Assembly: GCA_000827495.1 (NCBI GenBank)
Contig: KN817519.1
Span: 140,462 to 204,461 of the forward strand
Reading direction: 5' to 3'
Length of the DNA stretch: 64,000 nt
Source of the DNA: Hypholoma sublateritium FD-334 SS-4
Lineage: Eukaryota; Basidiomycota; Agaricomycetes; Agaricales; Strophariaceae
Notes under the pieces: model-generated
The model's input: only the letters and a program-made list of their open reading frames with translations
Database searches by the model: none
Told to the model about the DNA's origin: nothing
Shown here: piece after piece, positions 47,931 to 59,014 of the stretch
How positions within the stretch are numbered: position 1 is the stretch's first letter
How the letters are laid out: the number at the start of each line of letters is the position of its first letter
Translations under genes and position numbers: made by a program

Positions 47931-48359
47931 ATGCCTACTTGCACTCTCCCTTTCGAAATCTTATTCGAATTTATCAATGATACAACGAAGTCTTCCACTC
48001 TGCAGCTAACGCGGGAGGGGGAGGATGGATTTTCCTCGAATGCAATCGTAACGCTCCAACCACAAGAGAGCATCTCATTAGTCCTAAATGCAGGGTCCGC
48101 ATATCATTATTTATTGAAGCAGGACTGCCGGAAGGCGCAACTGTCGTGCGTACCGACTATTTGTTTTCCCCACACCGACAATTGTTAATTGACGCACAAT
48201 TGTGACAACTCGCGTGGTCATTCACATTTCAGTGTTAAAGTATGGAAGGACACCCGGATCTCCGCTACGGATGTCTTCGTCAAAAAGCGTCCGCCGCCGT
48301 CGCAATATCCACCAATAGCGTCGCAGGGAATCAGTATCGTTTGCCACCCCACGCCTTAG
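47931..48359 (+). CDS. small protein, paralog of the 44.1-44.5 kb gene
   Basis: About 113 residues in two exons. Exon 1 starts MPTCTLPFEILFEFINDTTK and contains AIVTLQPQESISLVLNAGSA followed by YHYLLKQ. The donor is TC|GTGCGT. Exon 2, after TTTCAG, reads VKVWKDTRISATDVFVKKRP and ends IVCHPTP with TAG at 48357-48359. The intron interrupts the same place and phase as in the paralog, and the aligned segments keep a hydrophobic beta-strand pattern. The two copies are in opposite orientation, 3.4 kb apart, with the four-TM and NPC2-like genes between them. Function unknown. Confidence 0.72.
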
Positions 48360-48612
48360 ACTCGGAGGCGACAATATGAGCTCGGAAGAGATATCATGGT
48401 GAGCTTTTCAGACATTGCGCCTGCTACTGGCTTCGTTGACAGTACAGTGTTCAGCATCTTGTACCAACACCACTCTTCAAGTTAGACGCGACATAGCATA
48501 GGGTCCAAGGAATACATATTCTTTTATTGTGTGGACTAATTGCCGGCGTTGAGTTAGTGATGACTCCGTATCGTCTCCTCTCATGTGTACTTTCGCTTTC
48601 GTTCATCCAGAT
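48360..48612. other. intergenic region
   Basis: Sequence between the small gene and the transposon-like element; no coding pattern. Confidence 0.3.
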
Positions 48613-49182
48613 TAGGGACATACATTTCCGGGCGCAGCTTCGCAGCTGCAGCGACGCAGCCAGCTGCGACTGCTTTGTCAGAATTATTTGAATATCCGCC
48701 GGCCGGCCGCGTTACATTCTGTCCTTAGTTTCAAACANGGTCAAACAAATATCAGTCACTCTGCTCTTGGTTAGCTCATTGTCGCGTCGGTGATTGAGCT
48801 CGTCGTCTCTAACAGCGAGCTCACATTTTAGCCAAAATATTGAATCTATCTAAGGCGCTTTGGCACTTAATTGACCAANAATGTATTCCAGACGCTGTGA
48901 AGAGAGATTAATGGGTTTGTAGCGCTATGGAGTGAGATATCATGCATTTGNTACAAACGNCAACGGCGGCGAGCAAGCGGCGGGAATAGGCGGGACCCGC
49001 GGAAGACGACGAGCGGGATCGGTTAGCACCGGTTGCCACATGTGGCATCTGTGACTCTGTGTTTCTTGATGACGAGGTCACACGCAGCTAACCGGCGGAC
49101 ACTGAACATTTTGATGACAAAGCGGTCGCAGCCCCCAGCGTCGCAGCTGCTGCGACGCTGCGTCCGGAAATGTATGTCCCTA
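48613..49182. mobile_element. MITE-like non-autonomous DNA transposon
   Basis: Both ends begin TAGGGACATACATTTCCGG in inverted orientation, and the similarity continues imperfectly for about 85 bp through GCAGC-rich and GCTTTGTCA motifs to a CCGCC stretch. The terminal TA on each side could be a TA target duplication, which would suggest a Tc1/mariner-type element. Length is about 570 bp with no transposase-like frame, so it is non-autonomous. The interior is GC-rich near the ends and AT-rich in the middle. Four ambiguous bases (48738, 48879, 48951, 48960) all fall inside it, consistent with a repeat that is hard to assemble. It lies about 140 bp past the stop of the GH5 gene. Confidence 0.78.
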
Positions 49183-49322
49183 TTTACTCATTTGGACTTT
49201 GGCGATGTTCCTGTATTTTATTTCAAACAAATGCGCTTGTTTACGAATTGGGAACTTACGCAAAAATATTCCAGACAACTGTTTGATTCTGATAGATGGC
49301 ATACCCTAATTTTTTTCCATTT

Positions 49323-51490
49323 TTAAGCATAGTAGTGGCATTCGTCTGCATAAAGCCAATTACCGTCGTTTGGAGACGCCTACAATCCATGGTACATTAG
49401 CTCTCAAATTCATGACAGAATAGGACAGTTTTATTACCCCATTTATGAGAGCATCTGCATATTTAATCGGACGGTTACCGCCATCCTCGTCTAAGCCCAA
49501 TGCTCCGAATTGCCATGCAAAGATTCTGTTGAATTAACGCTTAATTCCTCCCAGTCTTACATATTGATTTTGTCCAGGCTCTTACCCACTAATTGATAAA
49601 CAACAATCAGTGAGATGGGAAAAGAGATAGATATCTGATCTTACGCATGATTTGTTTTCAAAGCCAGATTGACCCACTGAGGATATATTTCTGTCTTATT
49701 TTCTGTGAACATAGATGTTAGATGAGCATTTCCTTTCGTACCCATATTTTAGGTAGTCTCACGAAGTCCAGTTAGTCCAAATTCTTCGAGAATTAGGGGT
49801 TTGTTCGCTTTCTTTGCAGCTAGATATTGACGTCAATATTGCAGGTTAATCACCATAGGGATACTTCACCATCGGCGTGGAGTTGGATCCAGAGAAGGCC
49901 CCAGTCCTGGACCGTAAAATTGGATCCAGGGAAATCCTAAATGAAATGCTCGGAATGCTTAGCTGAGATGAATGTAAATACGTCTCACGAGCTGAGGGTA
50001 CCTGTTGAGGGATTAGATTGGGAAGCTTGAATGGACGAAACAGGCGACTTACCAGGTCTGAGGATATAGGTGCTAATGCAGGCACCTCGCGTCAGAAATG
50101 CTAGGTGAGTCATGTGCAATTGAAGGAAGCTCACGTAGGTACCGAAATCCACATTGGGGAGCGTAAGCTCTGTATCAAAATCTTCGCCAGCTAGAAAAGA
50201 TGTCAATAGCAGTCAACTGCTTTGAATGTACTACACACCTTGCCCATTAAAGTTGTAATCAGAGTTGAACACGCCATCAAACCAAAATCCGACGTTTTTA
50301 TTCTTCCAGTAGAAGTGGCCCTCTCCACCAGTGGTTATCATGTGGAATGGATCGCTTAAGTTTGGTTTTAGCGCGTCGTCGATTTCCTGGTGTCAAGATC
50401 ACATACAGCGATCGAATAAAATTTGATGTTTCGTTGTACCACTTGGTGAGCAATTCAGTGCCAGGAACGCAGTTGGGTCCAGCAGAGAGATCTCCTAAAC
50501 ATCTTGCTTCATTCATCATTTCCCAAGCGAAAACGTTGGGCGAGTTTTTGTAGCGGTTGACAATGGTAGTCACATAGCGCTCTATACAGGTCTTGAGGAA
50601 TGATCATAATGACACGGAGTGAGGTCGACTCACGGTAAGACGCAATGATTTGTGGATTGGTATAGAACACGTCATGAGTGTTGCCGGCACCGGCGATCCA
50701 ATTGATATAAAGCTCCATGCCCTAGCATCGGTTTAAGTCCACGATTGGTTTCCGTAGCTTGAAAATATTAGCTTACTCCGTAGCCCACCCTACAGCCCCA
50801 CAGAATAAGATGTTTAATTGTTTAGTTTTTTAAAGGTATCCCACCAGTTATTGGTGAAAGCGATGATGAGCTTGATGCCATATTTTCCCGCAGTGTTGAC
50901 CACATAGTCGAGCCTTTGAAGACCTTGAGGACCTTCGTTGAGGACCCATTCGGCTGAATTCCAGACCTATTCGAAGTAAACATGCCACTTATATCCTACG
51001 AGTAACCCAGTGAATAGTTACCTGATAATAGGTCAGACCAGATTGTTGAGCTCCAACAAGCTCTGACCCATTGATGGCGTTGAAGCCCTATAGATATTTT
51101 TAAGTTTCCAGGTTACCGGAACGAGTATATCAGCTTACCCATGTACGCAAGACCTTGACACCCTGGCTTTGCATCTGTTTAAAGGTAGAATCGACATCCG
51201 CGGTGCTTGTGAGGAGTGGAAGCCACTTAAATATCACGTCAGGCTATGAAACGAGATATCTTTTAGCTTGAAGCTCACATATGAATTGGCGCCAACGAAG
51301 TTCTTTAACCATAAGACCGGGAAACCCGCAACGCGTATGACCAGAAGAAACTTACGAAAGGCTTGCCGTTGAGTTGGAATTGCCCGTTATGTTGGCCCAC
51401 GAATCCTTGCGGCGGCGAAACGGTTTTGAGAGACTGTACCGTCGAATACGAGAGCAACGTAACGAGAAAAACTGCCAAAATATTGCGCAT
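49323..51490 (-). CDS. secreted GH5 endo-beta-1,4-mannanase-like hydrolase
   Basis: Glycoside hydrolase family 5, probably subfamily 7 endo-mannanase, which cleaves mannan in plant hemicellulose. Signal peptide [20 protein letters not shown]. Motifs in order: [52 protein letters not shown], the acid/base Glu in [11 protein letters not shown], the [19 protein letters not shown] region, and the nucleophile Glu in [12 protein letters not shown], then [20 protein letters not shown]. About 13 introns, including a 13-nt exon at 49989-50001 needed to give WYPQL. The stop TAA lies at 49323-49325, next to the MITE. TATAAA sits about 40 bp upstream of the ATG. Confidence 0.9.
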
Positions 51491-52482
51491 GATAAATCAA
51501 CGTGGTTCAAGGATGGGCGACGAGTGCCTTTATACGTGCATATTCGAGACCCATAGTTGTGTCACGAAGGAGCTGTTTCTTCGGTGTATCGTCGGCAGAA
51601 AAGCGATGCCAGCGTGGTTCTGGGCACCTTAGCGCGACGAAATAACAAACAGGCTCTTTCAAGCGCAGAGAACCATCCGGACAGCCGTCATATGATCATG
51701 AAAGGAAGTGAGACGATATAAGTAGGAGCTCCGCACTGCAAATTCTCCACAACTGTCGCCAGAGAAGAAGCGCCTAAACAGCTTGCTGATCGCTGCAATT
51801 ATGGTATTTGGGATAGGACAAGCCATTTCGAGGATTTTCGTTGTTGCGCTGATGCTGGACTGGCACCCTGAGTGCCATTGGCGTACCAGGGCCACTTTTT
51901 TTCAGGCATGGTTCTAAGTGCAATATGATTTCAGTCGTGAACGCCGTCGTGATGACTTTTGCCGGACCGTAGATTCAGGTGGACGATAAGCGGCTACTTT
52001 CTTAGGCTGATCATAACACCAGAGGCTACTCATACAGAGACAGCGAATCGACGGCGTTGTAATAGTTAAATTAGCTTACCGGGACCGGTGGCAAAGCGGC
52101 TTTAGAACGACTGTCTATGTTGTAGTCACGCGAGCAGAGGTCGAGTAGAGGCACTAGTGGAAGCATACGTGGATGACACATTTTTGTCCATTTCATCGTT
52201 ATGTTAGTTATCAGAATTGGAGATGGAAGTTTGTAGAAGGTTGCAGTTGCTATTAAGTTTTGGTCAAGGGCGTTTAGTTGAAGTAGCAATTGAATTGTCA
52301 GACCAAAATTGGACTGACAAGGGCCGGAGCGGGCCGTAAGTGGTTTCATTTTGATTTTCTACACATTTGTCTTCTTTCAGCTCCTGGTTGGCTGCTGGAC
52401 TTCAACGGTTTCTTCACCAACGCATTTCATCAACCTACCCTGTCTCTATTACTTTGGATACATATTGCGCGACTATTAGAAC
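51491..52482. other. divergent intergenic region, about 1 kb
   Basis: Separates the GH5 gene from the Ipi1 gene. A 92-codon minus-strand open frame at 52071-52349 has no recognisable motif and is probably chance. Apart from the TATA box near 51530 I see no structure. Confidence 0.35.
51529..51534 (-). promoter_or_regulatory. TATA box of the GH5 gene
   Basis: TATAAA on the minus strand, 39-44 bp upstream of the ATG at 51490. The distance implies a very short 5' leader. Confidence 0.5.
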
Positions 52483-55477
52483 ATGCCGAAAAGCGCGAAG
52501 AAGAAAAAGGACAAGGTTGCAGACTTTTCGGTAAACATTCTTTCCTTGTTTCATGACCATCCTGCTGACATGTTTTGCGCACACAGAAAGCCAAACTAAA
52601 GCTTGGGAAGGGAAAAGCCGCCGCGAATAATGCGATAGATACATCTTTCAAAGCGCGATGTGGATGCTTTTATCTTCACCTTCCCATACACTTCTGAAGC
52701 GGCAGATATGTTCTAGCGATCGTCCTACCTTCGCAAAGCATTGCTGTCGACAAAGATACATCCGAGCCGATTACAAGGAGACAGCTGACTTTTGCTGACC
52801 TGATATCACACCTCAAGCATTACAATGCTGGCCAGCGGAAAGGTATGTTCTTGTCATATCAGCGTATATAAGTGCCAATCCTCTTCCAGACGCAATATTG
52901 GGCCTACGAGAACTGTTCGACGCAAACTGGGAGCTAGTAGATTCCTGTCTGACTCCCTTAGTGAACGGAATAGTACGAGTCATCGGTGATGAAGTGCGTT
53001 TACCATTCTTAGTCTTCGATGATCCCTGCTGAAGAAGATTAGGATGCCGGTGTTCGAAAGCAACTGCTCGTTTTCTTGAACTGGCTGCTTCCCAAGATTC
53101 CCTCCGTATGCCCCCTCCATGTCCCGGAAATTACAGCTCTTTTCTCATTTGGTGTATCATAGGAAACCCTCACTCCCCACTCTGCCTTACTCCTCTTATT
53201 CACCACTTCCGCTCAAACTCACATCTTCCCAGAGATCAGGATCGATGCCATACGGTTCCTTGACATCCTGCTCGAGTGTATCCCCGAGTCTGTTGTATCG
53301 GGATGGTGCGAAACGAACGACGGTCATGGAAGTCGGGTGTTGGGAGGCTACCTGGGCATCCTCAACGCAGGCACTAAATACGGGGAGCTGAACGGTGACT
53401 TTTCTTCTTGACAAAATTTAACAGTTTTATTCAAATTCTCCAGGACCTCTAAACGCGACTTCCACCGCCAGCGTGGTGTTGACTCCAGCAGTGCGTCTTA
53501 TCTAATCTGGCAATATCCAGAGCTATGCTTTATCTGAATTATCTAGTCCAAACTTGTCGTCCTACGATCACTTTCCACATTCCTCCGCATTGCTCTATCT
53601 GCGGAGACAACTTCTACCTCGCGGAATGCATCTACGAGCACTGGCTCCAGCGCTTCCCTCAACGCTGTCTTTATGAGGAACGTCTTCCCCTCCCTAGATG
53701 CATTCTACGCTTTCGAAAGCCTTCTCCAGCCTATCCTGCAGCCCTCGAAAGGCACCTGTGTAACTCGCCCTTGGCATCCAGTGGCCACCTCAGATGCTGA
53801 TCTGGGCGACATTTTTCCCCAACATTATCCTTTACTCCGAAGCATGGAGGACGCCTGGACCTTACAAGAGTTAGCGTATGCCACCGATACTTCGAGTGGC
53901 AAGGACAAAATTTATGATTCCAATATCGCAGACGCCGAATTCGTATCTGTAGGTACATGTTAACCTTATTTGCCCTTCCATTCGTTAATCCTGACGGTTT
54001 TAATAGCATCTGGCCAACACGCTGCACTCAACGATCGTTGAAACATATCTTGATTCTGCGCCCGCTGTATTTGCCCCCGGCACGACGCCCTCCGAGACGC
54101 AGATCCAGCTCATTGTAGTCGTTGCCCGTATTGCGCAAAGCCTGTACCATGCCATTATGCAAACTGCGGACAATGTACGCCATTTCATGAAGCTTGCGTG
54201 ACATGCATATTGACGATCGTCGCACCAGGTCGATCAAGCTCATATCGGACGGCTCGAAAGCATCATTGGGTACATGGCACCTTATTTTCCCGCGTCAACG
54301 CGTGACGGCAAGGCATGTCTCTGCGCTCGTTATCACCTGCCGGGATCCGTGCTGATCAAGCAGCCGCGTAGCTCGAGCCATTCTTCGAGGAGTTCAACCT
54401 CATCTTCTGCGAGCTGACGTCCCTCGCGGTCAATGCCACCACGGAAGTGCCGTCTTCGCGGGCCGCGCAGAAGCGCAAGGCGCGCGGCGTGCCTCCTGCA
54501 GGCGCGAAGGCGAAGGCGTCCATCCACACCGCGCGTGTGACGCAGTACATCACGCGGCGCCTGCGCGGTGAGCCCGCGACGCCCGCGCAGCTCGGTGCGC
54601 CCATCCCGCCCGCGGCGTACCGCGCGCTTCTGCCCACCGTGTGGGCGCTGATCAGCGGTGGCGGGCCAAGTGCGGGCGCGCACGACGCGGAAGGAGAGGG
54701 CGGCGTCCTCCACGCGGTGCTCGACCACGCGGTGCGCGTGACGTCGAAGTCGGCGTGCAAGCGGCTCGCGATCGAGTTCGTCGCGCGGCTGATGCTGGTG
54801 CGTGCCGTTCACTGTCTGCCGGCTAGCGTGCGATTGGGCTCACGCACCGTACGATTACGTTTCGCTTTCGCGCTGTGATGCATAGCTGAGTCTCGAGCGC
54901 ACCCACCACGGAGACTTTAGCTGGGACCGGGATCCGGCGCTGCAGGACAAGTTCGGCGCGTGGCTGCTGCATCTGCCGCAGGTGCTATGGGAATTGGGGA
55001 GCAACAGCCTCCCCTCCACGGAGGCAAGTCGCAGCCGCATCCCACGCACCCGCCGCCTTGCTGACCCCATCACCGCACCGCACATCAGGTTACGCTTCGT
55101 GTTCTCCTGCGCGTGCTCCAACGCCGCCCAAAAGCAGCGCATGCCGAGGTGCGCGTCCGGGCTTCGCGCGTTTGGCTAGCACACTACTGACGGCAGGCGC
55201 TTAGATAATCGCTTCGCTGCAATCGCGTTTGGTGCCTTTTTTCTTCATGGACCATCAAACCCGTGGACCCCTTGCTGGGCCGTATAAAAAGCTTCCTGTA
55301 GCATCATCATCAAGGCTCCGCCTTCTTGCGTTGGACGTCGCCAGCACCCTCATGGGACTGCGGAATCAGGAAAAGGATTTTGAGGGTTTGGCGAAAGCAG
55401 TCGGCCTAGCAGTGGCCGGAGAAGAGGAGCAAGATTACTGGATCCATGTATCTGGTTCTTCATTCTTCAAAAAATGA
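52483..55477 (+). CDS. IPI1: Ipi1/TEX10-like pre-60S assembly factor
   Basis: Subunit of the Rix1 complex that drives late pre-60S maturation; helical-repeat protein of about 750 residues. The N-terminus (MPKSAKKKKDKVADFSKAKL) is Lys-rich. Typical Ipi1 N-terminal domain motifs follow: LTFADLISHLKHYNAGQRKD, ALLLLFTTSAQTHIFPEIRI and DAIRFLDILLECIPE. The second half (ALQDKFGAWLLHLPQVLWEL and HQTRGPLAGPYKKLP) continues the repeats to a C-terminus ending GSSFFKK. About nine introns. Exons between about 54380 and 55170 have a much higher GC content than the rest of the gene (see findings). Start is the first ATG. Divergent from the GH5 gene and convergent with the double-psi protein gene. Confidence 0.87.
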
Positions 55478-56049
55478 CTCTAAGGAAACATGTAGTTACT
55501 ATCACTTGCAAGGCTTTGTTTGAAACCACAGCAAAAATAGTTCAAGGTCTTTTTAAGACATCTTTTTCGATCTCCATCGCCTTGGCCGGTTCCAGGGTGC
55601 ATCAAGTCTCTAACTATTGTTACCTTATCAAAGTGGAAAAAGCCATGTCTCGATCATGCAGTTCATCTACGCAGTTCATCCATGCAGTCTATCTATGTTT
55701 GATTGATTGATTCTATTGATTTGATATATACCGACTAGCGGGGAGAGCACAAGTGCATATCTATACAAGACCAAAGCAAGTACAGAAAAAGAGACGAGCC
55801 TGCTCGTGCATCAAGTTAGACATAAAAAGAGATAAAAACGCAGCAATCAATATATGCGAATAAGAATGATGGCCAGCTTCTTCGTGTCGTGTTGGCTCGC
55901 AAAAGGATACGGAAAAGGAAGGGAATGGCGTCTCGGACGCCGCCCATCACCGAGCGGATGGGTCATATAGATGCATCAGAAAAGAAAGTGGTGGTCGCTT
56001 CGGCGGTATGGAATGGAAGCGCGAAGGAATGAGGGGGAAATGAAGGGCT
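55478..56049. other. intergenic region
   Basis: Between two convergent genes, AT-rich in its first half. TTGATTGATTGATT occurs near 55701, a short tandem tetranucleotide. No gene seen. Confidence 0.35.
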
Positions 56050-57037
56050 CTAGTCGTTCCATACCCAAGTCATGCCAGAGATACGGCCGACGGAGGGGTC
56101 AGCGAGTATATCGAACGCCGAGGGTGAAAAATCGAGGTCGGTAAGGGCACAACCGGTGCAGCGATCTGTGAGGGCCACAACAACACTCTTGCCTTGATCT
56201 GTGGGGCCGGGAGATCGGAATTAATTTTAGTCACAGTAACAACAAAAATTTGCGCACAAGTTGCAGTCACAGTCTTTCCGCACAAGGGGTTGCTGTTGGG
56301 GTTGACGCCGTTGTAGCCGCTGGGAGATGTTGGTACGAATGTTAGATCAATAAGAATGGAAAACTTACGGGAAGACGTCAAAGAGGAGATGGGAGACAGC
56401 GGCAATGTGATCCGTGTCAGTGTTGGTGATTCCGCAGGCGCCCAAGCCGGCTGAGAAGAAAAGTATAGTGAGAGAAGGCCGGGGATAGGTATGGGAAATA
56501 CTGACTGGCGTAGAAAGTACCCTGGCCAGTCTGTGTGCCAACCAAGAAGCTGGGCTCGTCGCTGGTGCTGGTGCTCGCTGCCTTGGACGTAGTGGGAGCC
56601 GCGGCAGCCTTGGTGGTGGTGGTGGGCGCGGCAGCCTTGGTGGTGGTAGGAGCGGCGGCCTTGGTGGTGGTAGGGGCGGCGGCCTTGGTGGTGGTGGGAG
56701 CCGGGGCAGGGGTGGAAGAAGCCTTCGTCGATGTCGTTGGCGCGGGGTCGGCGGCCTTTGAGGAGGTGGTGGGGATCGGGGCAGCGTTGGCGACGGCGGC
56801 GGAAGACGCGGCCGAGGTGGAGGAGGGGAGCGCGGCCGAGGACGAGCGTTGTCTGCAGCGCTGGGTGTTGGCACGCTTGCGGACACGCTGGCCAGGGATG
56901 GCTATGGGGGCGGGGGCAGCGACCCGAGCAGCGATGGCGTGGTGGTGGGCTGCGTGGCGGACGACGTGGGGCGTGGCGAGGCCGTGGGCAGCAGCGGCGA
57001 AGGCAGCGAGGAGGACGAGACACTTTGCAAAGGCCAT
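56050..57037 (-). CDS. secreted double-psi beta-barrel (expansin/RlpA-like) protein
   Basis: About 250 residues. Signal peptide MAFAKCLVLLAAFAAAAHGL, a His/Ala-rich propeptide, then a KR site (RVRKRANTQ). A mucin-like linker rich in Thr, Lys, Ala and Pro includes four tandem TTTKAAAP-type repeats. The DPBB core has TFYATGLGACGITNTDTDHI, NPLCGKTVTATYQGKSVVVA, LTDRCTGCALTDLDFSPSAF and GRISGMTWVWND. The domain occurs in barwin-like, expansin-like and RlpA proteins and in plant-fungal interaction proteins; a loosening or lytic role at cell walls is inference. Three introns. TATAAAA at 57073-57079, 36 bp upstream of the ATG, supports the start. Confidence 0.86.
56600..56702 (-). repeat. 24-bp tandem repeat coding TTTKAAAP
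   Basis: Four copies of about 24 bp (one is 27 bp, with an extra Thr codon) on the + strand reading GCGGCRGCCTTGGTGGTGGT. They encode the Thr/Lys/Ala/Pro linker of the secreted double-psi protein. Copy number may vary between strains. Confidence 0.7.
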
Positions 57038-57072
57038 GCTGACTGTGGGGGACGGAGAAAAGGAAGGGGGGT

Positions 57073-57079
57073 TTTATAG
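57073..57079 (-). promoter_or_regulatory. TATA box of the double-psi protein gene
   Basis: TATAAAA on the minus strand, 36 bp upstream of the ATG at 57037, followed by a short leader rich in C and T. Confidence 0.5.
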
Positions 57080-57249
57080 AAAGAGCGGAAAGGAACGAGG
57101 AGAGCGAGGGTAAGAGTCGAATCTCCGAAAGCGTGATGGGCAACAACACGAAATCCGTCGCCGCTGTTTGGCTTCCGTGTTTGGTCCGTTGCTAATTGCA
57201 TGCCCCCCGCGCGCGGCGCCATGAAAAATTATTATTACAACTAGCTTAA

Positions 57250-58638
57250 TCAAACATCCGTGCTGGCGTTCGCTGCATACATTTTTACAAGTCCCGTGCT
57301 CGCCGTCCCGGCCAGGCTCTTTCCGTACGCGTCAATTTGTCCAAGGATCAGCATGCTCTCCAGGCGGCTTGGTTCTGCAGGGATCTTGAATAGGCGCGTC
57401 ACATCCTCTTCTGGCAGCGGGGCAAGGCCTTGCGCGACCCGGCCAACGTTTTCTTCTTTGCGCTTCGCAATGTAGTTCTCCGCCTTGGAGCGCTCCCGTG
57501 CAATTTGGCGAGTCAGATACGACAAGTTGCCTTCCTCTGTTCGGTAGTTATCCACCGCCTCGATGATTTGCTCCAGATTCCGTGCCACTCCTCCTGTTCC
57601 GAGATCAAGCACCGAGAACGACGGGGCTAGGCCAGAGTTTGCGCCAATAGTGGCGCTTGGGAGGCCTTCGTCGCTCGTCTCAGTCAGCTTTCCGAGGAAC
57701 GCACTCAGGAGAGGATTTGTGCGGATTTTGAGGGGTACTTCTTCCAGTATTGACGAGAATGTTAGACGATGGCTCATCAGACTGTTCCAAGCCATATCAA
57801 TCATCTAATCTCCATCTTCTGACTCACCCCTGCCGCACTCACCTCGCAGTGCTGAAGTTTGATTTCTTGTACGCGTCCAAAAATGCGCCCGTTAGCCTGT
57901 AGGCGTGGAACGAGGCGTTCCCTCGTGCTGTTTGTGAGAGATCTTTATCCACAAAATAATTTTTGAGTTGCCGTTCGGGCCACGCATTAGCAACGTGCGC
58001 GCACCATGGACAATGACAATACCCCCATGGCGGAGTTTATCTTGATGGATGGCCTGTGTGTCCACTAGTGTCTGATTAAAAAAGGCTCCGAGGGTCGTAG
58101 CTTGGTAGAACCCAATAACACTGTCATCAGCTTGTACCTCCTTTAGTGAACGGAGCATGGAAGCCTGGTGGCGTGCTAGCGGTCCAAATGCAGATGAGAG
58201 GAGCCCCAGTCCTAAGATGAATTCATACTCACCACTCGACTTGGAGGATTTATCGTCGTCGTCGCCAACACGGTGGGGTAGGGGAAATGAATTGGAGACT
58301 TCGAGGATACCGTCTAGATCGAGTCCTAACAACAGGCCGTGGGCAGTCGATGAGGGCGCCTCCCGTGCGTGTTTAATGATTTTAGTTACAACCTGCGCAT
58401 CCATTTCAAAGCGTCAGATACGTTTGGTCGCTTCGCAGTAGGGATTCGAGATCGGTTGCGAAACAAAACATACCAATCCGTCGAGTTGAACGCAGGTCAG
58501 AGGAATATCCGCTTCAATATCGATGACTTTCGCCATTGACGCAGGGATGGCTTCATATGAGGGCGCTGCGACTGAGATTGTTGCAGACGGTGCCGGGAGA
58601 GATGCTGCTAGGGCAGCTGCCATGGATGTAGCCGCCAT
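57250..58638 (-). CDS. translation initiation factor eIF3 subunit h
   Basis: MPN-domain subunit of the eIF3 complex, present in filamentous fungi but absent from baker's yeast. The Ala-rich N-terminus (MAATSMAAALAASLPAPSAT) precedes the MPN domain: VVTKIIKHAREAPSSTAHGL, LGLDLDGILEVSNSFPLP, GFYQATTLGAFFNQTLVDTQ. The catalytic JAMM histidines and Ser are missing, as expected for this non-catalytic subunit. The C-terminal helical part includes LEQIIEAVDNYRTEEGNLSY and FKIPAEPSRLESMLILGQID, ending NASTDV. About 400 residues in three or four exons. Start is the first of two nearby in-frame ATGs. It is divergent from the zinc transporter gene. Confidence 0.93.
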
Positions 58639-59014
58639 TTTTGAGAGTGTGTTGGGACGTTTGCACTGCGCCTGCTACGGTTCACAGCACTTGATGCACT
58701 ACAAAAATCGACAGGCCTTTGATAAACAAATATAAACACTAATGATCTCGCTTCGACAATTGTTCGACAAGCCCACTGTCAAATAAGTAAATTCGACTTT
58801 CTGATAAATGTCCTAGTACTTGTGTACGGATGAGTCCCAGCGATCCAGCTGTACGTCTCCATTTTTTCTGAAGCTACGCCGAGCGAGAGCTCCAAGTTGG
58901 GGTGGATGCAATCACGGGCTATGAATGCTTATTAATCAGTGGCGAGGCCTCGCTCAAGCGCCGCCTTTCTTCCATCCTTCCTCCTCCTTGCCTCCTCCTT
59001 CTCCCCACCTTACC
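58639..59014. other. divergent promoter region
   Basis: Separates eIF3h from the zinc transporter. A CCTCCTTGCCTCCTCC stretch lies just before 59015. No gene seen. Confidence 0.35.

Noticed and set aside
52071..52349. 92-codon minus-strand frame in the GH5-Ipi1 gap
   Set aside because: No family resemblance and no supporting splice or promoter signals.
54333..54812. Long open frames on the minus strand
   Set aside because: They are antisense to GC-rich exons of the Ipi1 gene, where stop codons are rare by composition; no family resemblance.
56535..57113. 192-codon open frame on the + strand
   Set aside because: Antisense shadow of the repetitive, GC-rich linker of the secreted double-psi protein.
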